Below, one piece after another: positions 19,123-26,944 of a DNA stretch of 64,000 bases. This stretch comes from an uncultured Actinomycetes bacterium (GTDB lineage: Bacteria > Actinomycetota > Actinomycetes > Nanopelagicales > Nanopelagicaceae), in the NCBI GenBank assembly GCA_903838295.1, contig CAILXX010000002.1, forward strand, positions 62,001 through 126,000. Reading direction: 5' to 3'. A program made the position numbers and the translations under genes. Below the pieces are notes generated by a model. The model searched no databases and was not told the origin of the DNA. It worked only from the letters and a program-made list of their open reading frames with translations. Position 1 is the stretch's first letter. Every line of letters begins with the position of its first letter.

Positions 19123-22100
19123 AAACTCTCAGGTTACGCCACTTCTCGTAAGACTCCGCGAGTTCCCACGCATCCGTGGCCCGCAAAGAGAGTCCACGCG
19201 GGCCAGTGCGTCTTATCTCGCCACGAACCAAGAAGAGTGATGAGTTAAAGAGCAAGGTCCCACGGCTCTGCTGAATATCTTCGAAGAATGTGATGTCATT
19301 ACATCCGTAACCATCATCGAGAGTAAGAAAGATTACTCGTTTGCCAGAACGAATAGGCGGCATCTGTAGCGCAACCTTCACCCCAGCAACAAGAACAGAA
19401 GTTCCGGTTCGTTGGCGAATGAGCTCTGAAGACCTAATAGCACCAACGTGATTAAGAAATTCTCCATAAAAATCCAGCATGTGACGAGAGATATCCATTC
19501 CAGTCAAATCTATCTCGTGGCGCACCCGTTCTGCCAAAGTAAGATCTGGGAGCCCACTTGAAGTAAGTGGTGGTGGGGTTAGGCCTAAAAGCATTTGATT
19601 GCTACTTGTCGTTCGTTTTGAGTTACTTCTCAACGTATAGAGATCTTGCAGATGCAATAGTAAATCTCGGTGATTGAGCGCACCTTCACCTAGTGAATGA
19701 AGATTATCAAAAGCTCCTACCAAAATAAGTGCTTCGCATATTGGCCTACTGGCACCAGAGCGTGCTACAAAATCTGCCAGATCGATATATGGCCGTGCGC
19801 TAATAATCTGCTCGATCTCAGATTCATTTATTCCTTGAATATCGCTTAAACCGATTCTAATCGCAAATCCACGAGCATCTGGCAAGATCAGAGGTTCGCC
19901 AGTGCTGATGAGATTCGGAGCCGTATATGGAATCCGTGCATCTGAATCTGTCCGTTCAGCTCGGTAGTTGCGTTCTGATTTATTGATATCGATGGGGGCA
20001 ATCTCTATTCCCCATTGTCTAGCATCATCAAGAATCAAACGTTTGGGATACATACCTGGATCATGTGTAAGTAAACCCGCGATAAAAGGTGCAGTGTGAT
20101 GCGCCTTCAACCAAGCAGATTGGTATGTTGGTAAAGCAAAGGCTGCTGCATGAGCCTTGCAAAAACCAAATGATGCAAAGGAGCGCAATATCTCCCAGAC
20201 TTCGTCGATAACGTCCCTGTCATATCCCAGCGCTATCGCAGCTGGATAAAACCAATCACGGACTTCTACTTGACCATCAGGTGCACCCATCTGGCGCCGT
20301 CTCTCATCGCCTTCGGCAAGAGTTATGCCACCCATGATAGAAATTATGCGAATAACTTGTTCATGGAAGACGACAACACCTTCGGTCTCGCGCAAAACTT
20401 CATGTAAATCAGGATGAATAAGAGCGCGCGATTTAAAACCCTGCCTACCGTTAAGAAAAGGCGTAATCATGTCGCTCTTCACCGGTCCAGGACGAAAGAG
20501 TGAGATATCAATAATCAAATCGGTAAATGTTTGGGGAGCAAATTTGCCAATAAGTTCACGTTGCCCCGGACTCTCAATTTGAAAAACACCCAGAGTCCTT
20601 GTTGATTTGATCAGGTCAAAGGTAGCTGAATCATTGAGTGGTATTGCATCAATATCAACCTCGGTTCCATCTAATCTCTTAATCTCTTCAAGAGCATAAG
20701 AGATTGCTGACTGCATTCGTACACCCAAGATATCAAGTTTTAGGAGACCAATCGCTTCAACATCATCTTTGTCGAATTGAAGCATGGGATAACCGCTGGC
20801 ATTAATTTCTAGAGGTGCATAGTTAAGAAGGTGGGAGTCGGAGAGAACAACTGCACATGGATGCATTGATAGATGTCGAGGAAGTCCATCAAGACGTGCC
20901 GCTAGATTAATTGCCATTTTAAGGATCGGGGTATCCAATTTAAGGCTTTTAAGTTCCGGTAAATTTTCTAGTGCACCCGCGATATTACGTGCCCTAATAT
21001 GTGGCATAGACTTTGCGATGAGATCAATCTCCATAGGGGCGATACCTAGCGCCGCGCCAACATCTCTAATTGCATGGCGCGCTCGATACGTTTCGACCAT
21101 GGCTACAGTGGCACTCCCTGAATCATCTCCAGGCTTGTACTGTTTCTCTTTAAATCCATATCTTGCAAAGAGCGCATCATAAATTTCTAGCCGTCGATCA
21201 GATTCCACATCTATATCGATATCGGGAAGTTCTGCACGCAAGACAGAGCAGAAGCGCTCCATCAACAACCCTTGTGCTATTGGTTCGACTCCCGAAATTC
21301 CTAAGAGATAACAGATAAGCGAACCCGCGCCACTTCCCCGTGCTGCCACCCGAATTCCCTTTGCGCGAGCCATATCAGCAACATCAGCGACGGTGAGAAA
21401 ATATGGTTCAAAACCAAGGGTTGTTACGGTAGCAAGCTCTTCTTCTAATCGTTTTGCGGCAATAACGGAGAGTTCGCCAGTGTATTTACTGAGCCCGGCA
21501 GAGCTACGTCGACGTAGCTCTGATAAATCAGCTACGCGCGGTAAATGAATGCCACCTAGTCCAATATCCGTACGAGCAGATAACAGAAGTTTTTGAGCAA
21601 GATCTTCTGTATCTGCAAGTAAACGATTGCCGTTTCGCTCTCCTGCCGAACGCGCAATTTCATCCGCAACCCATGCCATCTCTGCTGGGGATTTGAGATA
21701 AGCCTCGCTATTGCTGCGTTCGACATGCTTGTGATGCAATGGGACTAATTTACGTGCCGCATCTAAAACATCGGCGACTGGACCATCTCTGCGATCTCGC
21801 ATGCGTACAGCATTAGTAAGTACTGCAGAAATATTATGGTCACGGGCAAAGCCCAACATCTTTGAAGCATATATAGTCGAAAGTGGACCAATTCCAGAGC
21901 GTAAGTGTGACGTGCTTTCAATAACTTGGTCAGCAAAGAAGGGTGCTGTGGCGGAAAATATTGAGAACGCCTCTTTGTACCGTCGAGCATTAATGGCCGC
22001 ACCTAGTTGAGAGTAAGCGCCATGCATCAGAATCAGATGTGATGAATACTGCGAAGATGCGCGAAGCGTCTCAAAGGTAAGCAATTTTTCTTCACTAAAA

Positions 22101-22402
22101 TTTATGCTGGTGATGAGACGGTAGAGCGCATCGAGGGATCCTGGCTGTGCAAAAATCGTGACCCGATACTTGCGCTGCAAAAATGGCACATCGACACCAA
22201 GGATCGGCGCGATGCCATTACTCTCGCAACTTTGAGCAAAGCGAATTGCGCCAGCCATTCCATCTCGATCGGTAAGGGCGAGCGCAGTTGCACCATTTTC
22301 TGCAGCACGCTCTACAAGGTGTTGTGGCAGAGCAGTGCCATATTTAAATGAGTAGCCACTGGCTAGATGCAGATGCGTGAAAGAAATTTTTGTGTTGCTC
22401 AT
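19109..22402 (-). CDS. dnaE2: Error-prone DNA polymerase DnaE2
   Basis: C-family replicative-type polymerase of 1097 residues. It shows an N-terminal PHP domain (FTHLHLASGYSF, then ALTDRDGMAGAIRF), the palm motif PDIDIDVESDRRLEIYDAL, a FGFCKAHAAAFALPTYQSAWLK-like segment and a C-terminal OB domain. The short HLHLASGYS opening and length near 1,100 fit DnaE2 (ImuC) rather than replicative DnaE1. I chose the ATG at 22402, which overlaps the DUF6504 stop as ATGA; an ATG at 22426 would add eight residues. It lies between DUF6504 and dinB in one LexA-controlled unit. Confidence 0.92.
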   Translation of the reverse strand: MSNTKISFTHLHLASGYSFKYGTALPQHLVERAAENGATALALTDRDGMAGAIRFAQSCESNGIAPILGVDVPFLQRKYRVTIFAQPGSLDALYRLITSINFSEEKLLTFETLRASSQYSSHLILMHGAYSQLGAAINARRYKEAFSIFSATAPFFADQVIESTSHLRSGIGPLSTIYASKMLGFARDHNISAVLTNAVRMRDRRDGPVADVLDAARKLVPLHHKHVERSNSEAYLKSPAEMAWVADEIARSAGERNGNRLLADTEDLAQKLLLSARTDIGLGGIHLPRVADLSELRRRSSAGLSKYTGELSVIAAKRLEEELATVTTLGFEPYFLTVADVADMARAKGIRVAARGSGAGSLICYLLGISGVEPIAQGLLMERFCSVLRAELPDIDIDVESDRRLEIYDALFARYGFKEKQYKPGDDSGSATVAMVETYRARHAIRDVGAALGIAPMEIDLIAKSMPHIRARNIAGALENLPELKSLKLDTPILKMAINLAARLDGLPRHLSMHPCAVVLSDSHLLNYAPLEINASGYPMLQFDKDDVEAIGLLKLDILGVRMQSAISYALEEIKRLDGTEVDIDAIPLNDSATFDLIKSTRTLGVFQIESPGQRELIGKFAPQTFTDLIIDISLFRPGPVKSDMITPFLNGRQGFKSRALIHPDLHEVLRETEGVVVFHEQVIRIISIMGGITLAEGDERRRQMGAPDGQVEVRDWFYPAAIALGYDRDVIDEVWEILRSFASFGFCKAHAAAFALPTYQSAWLKAHHTAPFIAGLLTHDPGMYPKRLILDDARQWGIEIAPIDINKSERNYRAERTDSDARIPYTAPNLISTGEPLILPDARGFAIRIGLSDIQGINESEIEQIISARPYIDLADFVARSGASRPICEALILVGAFDNLHSLGEGALNHRDLLLHLQDLYTLRSNSKRTTSSNQMLLGLTPPPLTSSGLPDLTLAERVRHEIDLTGMDISRHMLDFYGEFLNHVGAIRSSELIRQRTGTSVLVAGVKVALQMPPIRSGKRVIFLTLDDGYGCNDITFFEDIQQSRGTLLFNSSLFLVRGEIRRTGPRGLSLRATDAWELAESYEKWRNLRVYEHG

Positions 22403-22725
22403 CGTGAGGTAGGGCGAATCTGCCATCTCCCGGTTATCTCATCGAGTTCAATTTCAAAGGTAGTGAGAGCCCCTTCGGGCGCCGCCTCTACTCGCCAGAT
22501 TGCTTTGCCCCCATCGTCAAAGATCAGATCTTCTAGCGGCTCTTTTTTGAGGCGACCATCATCAATTCGATTCCACCACCCACCTGATTCGCGCCATCTT
22601 GAGACAACTGCATGGACATGAAAACGTCGCCCCTTATAGATGAACTCCAATGGCTCCCCTTCTGGCGCGAGCACGCGGGCACCAGGTACTGGGGTGGGAG
22701 CTGGGTCGAGGTTTGATTCGAACAT
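22399..22725 (-). CDS. DUF6504 family protein, first gene of SOS operon
   Basis: 108 residues of unknown function. The middle carries YKGRRFHVHAVVSRWRESGGWWNR and later KAIWRVEAA, the pattern of DUF6504 proteins found beside dnaE2 in actinobacteria. The ATG lies inside the LexA box, 8 nt after a TATCTT -10, so translation probably begins at the very 5' end of a leaderless mRNA. An upstream in-frame extension to 22872 exists but would run through the promoter and into the divergent gene, so I reject it. Context suggests an accessory role in mutagenic repair. Confidence 0.8.
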   Translation of the reverse strand: MFESNLDPAPTPVPGARVLAPEGEPLEFIYKGRRFHVHAVVSRWRESGGWWNRIDDGRLKKEPLEDLIFDDGGKAIWRVEAAPEGALTTFEIELDEITGRWQIRPTSR

Positions 22726-22733
22726 ATGTTCGA
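22718..22733. promoter_or_regulatory. LexA (SOS) box
   Basis: TCGAACATATGTTCGA, a perfect palindrome matching the actinobacterial LexA consensus TCGAAC-N4-GTTCGA. It overlaps the space between the -10 hexamer and the start codon of the DUF6504 gene and includes that ATG. LexA bound here would cover the transcription start. The TauE gene begins 48 bp away on the other strand and could be co-regulated, though its promoter is not evident. Confidence 0.93.
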
Positions 22734-22762
22734 AAGATAGTGGGGAGTACCGACAGGGGCAA
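22734..22762 (-). promoter_or_regulatory. Promoter of DUF6504-dnaE2-dinB
   Basis: On the minus strand TTGCCC (22762-22757), a 17-nt spacer and TATCTT (22739-22734). The -10 ends 8 nt before the ATG at 22725. The LexA box begins immediately after the -10, so repression by steric block is expected. Confidence 0.7.
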
Positions 22763-22780
22763 GTAGGGCAAGATTCAAGC

Positions 22781-23533
22781 ATGGATGCCCTTCTAGCCGT
22801 GATCAGTGGAGCCTTTATCGGCTCCGTTTTGGGCTTCGTCGGCGCTGGCGGGGCGATGGTCTCTGTCCCCATCCTGCTCTACCTCTTCCACTTCACCCCG
22901 ACACAGGCGACAACCGCCGCCTTGGCCGTGGTCTTGCTGGCAGCTCTCTCTGGGGCAATTCCAAAAATGCGTACCCACGAAGTCCTCTACCGAGAAGCAT
23001 TCTCAATATGGGGAATCGGCTTGATAACCAACATCGGCGGGGCAACTCTTTCGAAACATTTTCCAAATTCTGTGATCACCGGTGGATTCGCAATCATTTT
23101 AATCGGCGCTGGAATCGCGACAATGCGCGGCCCCATCAAAACTGCACCAGAAAAAAGGATGTCACTTGGTGTTTTAATACTTACCGCACTAACAGTTGGC
23201 GCGATGACCGGAATATTCGGAGTTGGTGGTGGATTCTTAGCAATTCCGGTTCTAGTCCTCTTTTACAATACGCCTCAAAACAAAGCTGCTGGCACATCGC
23301 TACTTATTATCTCGATCAATAGCATGACTTCCTTCTTGGGCCACCATGCCGTCTGGCACGAAGTCCACTGGCATATACCAGTAATCATTGGCGCGATAGC
23401 AGTCGTTGTCTCAATCTTTGCCTCACATCACAGTAAGCGCGCACCAACAGCCCTCCTGCGAAAACTTTTCTCCATCCTGCTTTTTGCGATCGCAGCATTC
23501 ACAATCGCCAAGACCTGGTTTATTCACGGATAG
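22781..23533 (+). CDS. TauE/SafE family sulfite/anion exporter-like permease
   Basis: Polytopic membrane protein of 250 residues with about eight helices in two homologous halves. Each half has the glycine-rich motif of the family: SVLGFVGAGGAMVSVPIL near the N-terminus and GIFGVGGGFLAIPVLV in the middle. Family members move sulfite, sulfonates or other small anions, but the substrate here cannot be read from sequence. I chose the ATG at 22781; the longer frame upstream would cross the SOS promoter. It is divergent from the SOS operon and leads into the hydrolase gene. Confidence 0.88.
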   Translation: MDALLAVISGAFIGSVLGFVGAGGAMVSVPILLYLFHFTPTQATTAALAVVLLAALSGAIPKMRTHEVLYREAFSIWGIGLITNIGGATLSKHFPNSVITGGFAIILIGAGIATMRGPIKTAPEKRMSLGVLILTALTVGAMTGIFGVGGGFLAIPVLVLFYNTPQNKAAGTSLLIISINSMTSFLGHHAVWHEVHWHIPVIIGAIAVVVSIFASHHSKRAPTALLRKLFSILLFAIAAFTIAKTWFIHG

Positions 23534-23536
23534 AAT
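23531..23536 (+). promoter_or_regulatory. -10 element of the hydrolase gene
   Basis: TAGAAT, whose first three bases are the TauE stop codon, ends 7 nt before the ATG at 23544. This suggests a (near-)leaderless start for the hydrolase-crtA-cruF unit. Confidence 0.45.
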
Positions 23537-23543
23537 TAATGTC

Positions 23544-24332
23544 ATGACGCTCTCCTATGAATCTTCAGGCACAGGCGAGCCATTGGTTTTACTACATGGC
23601 ATGGGTTCGGCCAGCACTATCTGGAAACAGATCATGCCCCAACTCACAGAACGTTTTCGAGTGATTGCATTGGACCTTCCAGGGCATGGGAAGAGTTCTT
23701 ATGATCCCAAGCAGAATATGGATCCTCATTCGTTAGCAGTACTTATCAAAGATGAGTTAGCCAAACTTGGAATAGAAAAAGCACATTTTGTAGGGAATTC
23801 GCTCGGAGGTTGGATTGCGATGGATTTCGCTGCAACCTACCCAGAGCAGACTTTAAGCGTCGTCGGATTGGCTCCAGCTGGCTTGTGGCTAGTTCCAACT
23901 ATGCAACGTACTGCTCTCGGCGCAAAGTCGCGACTCATAGCCAGATTTGTATATCCGTTTGCGGATCAATTACTAAAAGAAGACTGGGCGCGCAAATTCG
24001 CCTTTGGGTTAGTAAGTCCAGAATGGAGAACACTTCCTCGCGAAACTTTAGTTGATGCGGTAGTTGCATACGGTTCATCAAGTGGCTATTTCCCTGCCTG
24101 GGATGGCATGCTAAAGCGTCGCTTTGATAAACCAATCAGCAAGATGGTTCCAGTTACAATCATCTTTGGTGATAGCGACAACACCCTTCCGGCCCAAACT
24201 TCTCAAGAACGTACCTTGGCGCCCGAGCATGCGCGATGGGTGTTCCTCACTCGATCTGGTCACGCTCCAATGTGGGATCGACCGACAGAGGTAATTTCAG
24301 AAATATTTCTGACGACTGATAACGTTTCATGA
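23544..24332 (+). CDS. Alpha/beta-fold hydrolase
   Basis: 262 residues with the complete alpha/beta hydrolase pattern: the HGMGSAS oxyanion loop at about 18-24, the nucleophile elbow GNSLGG with Ser86, and a late His in SGHAPMWDRP; the acid is probably the Asp in IIFGDSDNT. Substrate is unknown. It overlaps crtA by 4 bp (ATGA), so it is translationally coupled to the carotenoid cluster and might act on an ester, lipid or pigment intermediate. That last point is context inference only. Confidence 0.85.
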   Translation: MTLSYESSGTGEPLVLLHGMGSASTIWKQIMPQLTERFRVIALDLPGHGKSSYDPKQNMDPHSLAVLIKDELAKLGIEKAHFVGNSLGGWIAMDFAATYPEQTLSVVGLAPAGLWLVPTMQRTALGAKSRLIARFVYPFADQLLKEDWARKFAFGLVSPEWRTLPRETLVDAVVAYGSSSGYFPAWDGMLKRRFDKPISKMVPVTIIFGDSDNTLPAQTSQERTLAPEHARWVFLTRSGHAPMWDRPTEVISEIFLTTDNVS

Positions 24333-25015
24333 TAACTGTTATTTATATATGGGAGATTCATACCCATCAACTTCTTAAAGCGATCTGGCGGATGGCAATG
24401 GATCGCAGGTCGCTCAAAAGAGATTCTTCGGTTGCCTTCTTTAAACTTCTTGGAACTGGAAGCGGTGATACCTTTACGCCCGGTGATGCAAATCCACGTG
24501 TTTGGGCGCTACTCGTAACTTTGGATCCCAAGAATGCAAATAATCAAAATAAATTAAAAGAGCTCGATTCGAGCAAAGTTGTTACCGCTTGGCGCAAGTT
24601 CGCACATAACGAAGTTCGTCTAATAGCTTCGCCAATATCCTCACACGGCCATTGGTCAAAGCAACAACCTTTTTTAGTAACTAAACAAGAGTGGGATGGA
24701 AAAATTTTGGCGATTACACGAGCTCGAATTGCTTGGCGTCAAAACCTAAAATTCTGGCGCGCAGTTCCACCAGTCATCGAAAGTCTAAGAAAGAGCCCAG
24801 GGCTAGAACTTGCTATTGGGATTGGCGAAGCGCCTGTCGGTTTGCAAGGAACGTTATCCATCTGGCGGGATTCTGAATCCCTGCGCGAATTTGCCTATAA
24901 AAGCGCTGCTCATACCGCCGTTATCAAGCGTACAGAGCTAGCTCAATGGTATTCCGAAGAGTTATTTGCCCGCTTTGCGCTCCTGGAGATTCGTGGCTTA
25001 CTGACCCAGCCTTAG
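24329..25015 (+). CDS. crtA: Spheroidene monooxygenase-like protein (CrtA family)
   Basis: 228 residues resembling the CrtA family of haem-dependent carotenoid monooxygenases, which place a keto group at C-2 of acyclic carotenoids. Recognisable blocks are FFKLLGTGSGDTFTPGDAN near the N-terminus, LELAIGIGEAPVGLQGTLSIW in the middle, and FAYKSAAHTAVI followed by WYSEELFARFALLEI at the end. It sits between the hydrolase (4-bp overlap) and the CruF homologue (17-bp gap), a sensible setting for tailoring of acyclic carotenoids. Confidence 0.82.
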   Translation: MITVIYIWEIHTHQLLKAIWRMAMDRRSLKRDSSVAFFKLLGTGSGDTFTPGDANPRVWALLVTLDPKNANNQNKLKELDSSKVVTAWRKFAHNEVRLIASPISSHGHWSKQQPFLVTKQEWDGKILAITRARIAWRQNLKFWRAVPPVIESLRKSPGLELAIGIGEAPVGLQGTLSIWRDSESLREFAYKSAAHTAVIKRTELAQWYSEELFARFALLEIRGLLTQP

Positions 25016-25032
25016 TACGGCAGAATTACCAC

Positions 25033-25845
25033 ATGTCCATTCGCCAATATCGTCCGCGCGGTCGAGAGCATAATGGTGCGTCACGGAATCAGACTATCGT
25101 TTTAATGTCAGCCACCTTTCTAGCAATCGGTTTACAGATTTTTTATCCGCTGGTGCATGGCGATGTACTTCGTGTCCTTACAATTGCAACGGTCTACAGC
25201 GCCGCCTTCGTAGCAGTGTTCCATTCATTTCTTTCGTTTGGGTTACGATTTGCTTCCACTTTTCTCGCCGTCACTTTAATTTACGCACTAACTGTTGAAG
25301 CAATAGGTGTAAAAAGTGGATGGCCATTTGGCACATATTTCTATGACAGCTCCCTTGGGTATCAGATTTACGGAGTACCACTCTTGGTTCCGTTTGCTTG
25401 GGTAATGCTCAGCTATCCAATTTTTGTCGCGGCACGTCGTACCGCACAGAAGTGGGTTTTTCTTTACGGAGGCCTTGGACTGATGGCTTGGGATCTCTTT
25501 TTGGATCCTCAGATGGTTAATGCCGGTAGATGGCACTGGAAAGTCGTGGGTCCGCACCTTCCGTTTGCACCGAATATTCCACTATCTAATTCGGCTGGAT
25601 GGCTCTTTGCGGGAATGGGGCTCATGTCGCTATTGAATGTGACCCTGCCCAAAGGACATCGCAAAGATGGAACGACATCGCTAATACCAAATGTATTCCT
25701 CTTCTGGTCGCTCTTCGCTGGGATTGTGGGAAATGCGTTCTTCTTTCATCGTCCCGGGACCGCTTGCTTCGGAGGGCTAATTTTTGCAATGGTGTTGTCC
25801 CCATATTTCTTCCAATTGCGCTTCGGTCGACCCGACGCATTCTGA
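25033..25845 (+). CDS. cruF: CruF-like carotenoid 1,2-hydratase
   Basis: Integral membrane protein of 270 residues in the CruF/bisanhydrobacterioruberin-hydratase family (DUF422), which adds water across the terminal double bond of acyclic carotenoid ends. Signatures are GWPFGTYFYDSSLGYQIYGVP, VPFAWVM and WDLFLDPQMVNAGRWHW; about seven helices are predicted. The ATG at 25033 is preceded by CAGAAT ending 6 nt before it, a weak possible -10. The stop codon lies in the first unit of a 10-bp triple repeat. Confidence 0.88.
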   Translation: MSIRQYRPRGREHNGASRNQTIVLMSATFLAIGLQIFYPLVHGDVLRVLTIATVYSAAFVAVFHSFLSFGLRFASTFLAVTLIYALTVEAIGVKSGWPFGTYFYDSSLGYQIYGVPLLVPFAWVMLSYPIFVAARRTAQKWVFLYGGLGLMAWDLFLDPQMVNAGRWHWKVVGPHLPFAPNIPLSNSAGWLFAGMGLMSLLNVTLPKGHRKDGTTSLIPNVFLFWSLFAGIVGNAFFFHRPGTACFGGLIFAMVLSPYFFQLRFGRPDAF

Positions 25846-25871
25846 TTATTACTGATTATTACTGATTATTA
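25842..25871 (+). repeat. Three tandem 10-bp repeats at the cruF/glycosyltransferase junction
   Basis: CTGATTATTA occurs three times head to tail. The first copy contains the cruF stop (TGA) and the last base of the third copy is the A of the next gene's ATG. The repeat fills the whole intergenic gap and leaves no recognisable Shine-Dalgarno for the glycosyltransferase. Confidence 0.95.
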
Positions 25872-26944
25872 TGCGTTACATCGCGGCGCTAGCAGCTCTT
25901 CCGCTCCTCATTGTCATCCTAAATTCACTAACGATGCGAACAATCAAGGCTTCGACGGCAAAAACAATAACCGAACTTGTCTCGATCTTAATTCCGATGC
26001 GCAACGAAGAAAGAAATGCCTCAAAAGTTATTGAGGCAGTAGGCGCTCAAGTAGGACTTCAAAAATCCGAATTCTTAGTTCTCAACGACCACTCACAGGA
26101 TTTAACACAGTCGATTCTGCAAAATTATAACTCCGTGAATTCTCTCACCGGTCAAGACCTTCCCGATGGGTGGCTAGGAAAAAATTACGCCTGCCACCAA
26201 TTGGTCGCACATAGTAAAGGCGAGTATCTGGTCTTTCTCGATGCGGATGTTCGAATTGCCCCTAGAGCTATCTCTGCTTCAATTACATCAATGAAATATT
26301 GGGGTTGGGATTTTGTTTCGCCCTATCCCAGGCAGATTGCATTCACCTTCATCGAACGATTGATCCAACCACTTTTACAATGGTCGTGGCTTTCCTCTGT
26401 GTTTCTTCGTTTAGCTGAAAAATTGCGTTTTAAATCTATGGTCATAGCTAATGGCCAATTCTTTGTTGTTAAGCGTTCGGCCTATATTGCTTCTGGCGGG
26501 CACAAAGCTATAAAGTCAGAAATACTTGATGACTTAGAGCTAGCTCGGTTGCTGGTTTTATCTGGTTTTAAGGGTGGCGTCGCTGACGGAAGTAGCGTTG
26601 CCGAATGTCGCATGTATAACAATGGGAAAGAGTTATTTGGCGGGTATTCAAAATCGTTGTGGCGGGCTTTCGGTGGAATCCCCGGAACCATTTTTGCTCT
26701 TACCTTCTTATTCCTAACCGGAACCTTGCCCTTCGTTATTGCACTCACTGGAAATCGATGGGCATGGGTTGGATATACCTTCATAGTTATATCCAGATTG
26801 ATCGCCGCACTTAAAACTCGATCTACAATCAGCACCGCTTTCTTGCACCCGTTGTCCATTCTTTTATTTATATTTCTTAACCTAAACTCCTGGACCAAGA
26901 AAGCCCGCGGCACACTTACCTGGCGCGATCGGAGCGTTGCTTAG
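25871..26944 (+). CDS. Family 2 glycosyltransferase, carotenoid (CruG/CrtQ-like)
   Basis: 357 residues: an N-terminal membrane helix (about 1-20), a GT-A catalytic domain with SILIPMRNEE, the donor-binding FLDADVR (DxD type) and LDDLELARLL, then C-terminal hydrophobic helices (about 285-345). This arrangement matches the carotenoid glucosyltransferases CruG/CrtQ and fits the neighbours cruF and crtD. Expected reaction is transfer of a sugar to a hydroxyl at the psi end of the carotenoid. Sugar donor and acceptor position are inferred. It ends directly against the next gene (stop 26944, start 26945). Confidence 0.82.
   Translation: MRYIAALAALPLLIVILNSLTMRTIKASTAKTITELVSILIPMRNEERNASKVIEAVGAQVGLQKSEFLVLNDHSQDLTQSILQNYNSVNSLTGQDLPDGWLGKNYACHQLVAHSKGEYLVFLDADVRIAPRAISASITSMKYWGWDFVSPYPRQIAFTFIERLIQPLLQWSWLSSVFLRLAEKLRFKSMVIANGQFFVVKRSAYIASGGHKAIKSEILDDLELARLLVLSGFKGGVADGSSVAECRMYNNGKELFGGYSKSLWRAFGGIPGTIFALTFLFLTGTLPFVIALTGNRWAWVGYTFIVISRLIAALKTRSTISTAFLHPLSILLFIFLNLNSWTKKARGTLTWRDRSVA

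Noticed and set aside
22726-22872. N-terminal extension of the DUF6504 protein
   Set aside because: It would run through the SOS promoter and LexA box and antisense to the TauE gene, and it has no family similarity.
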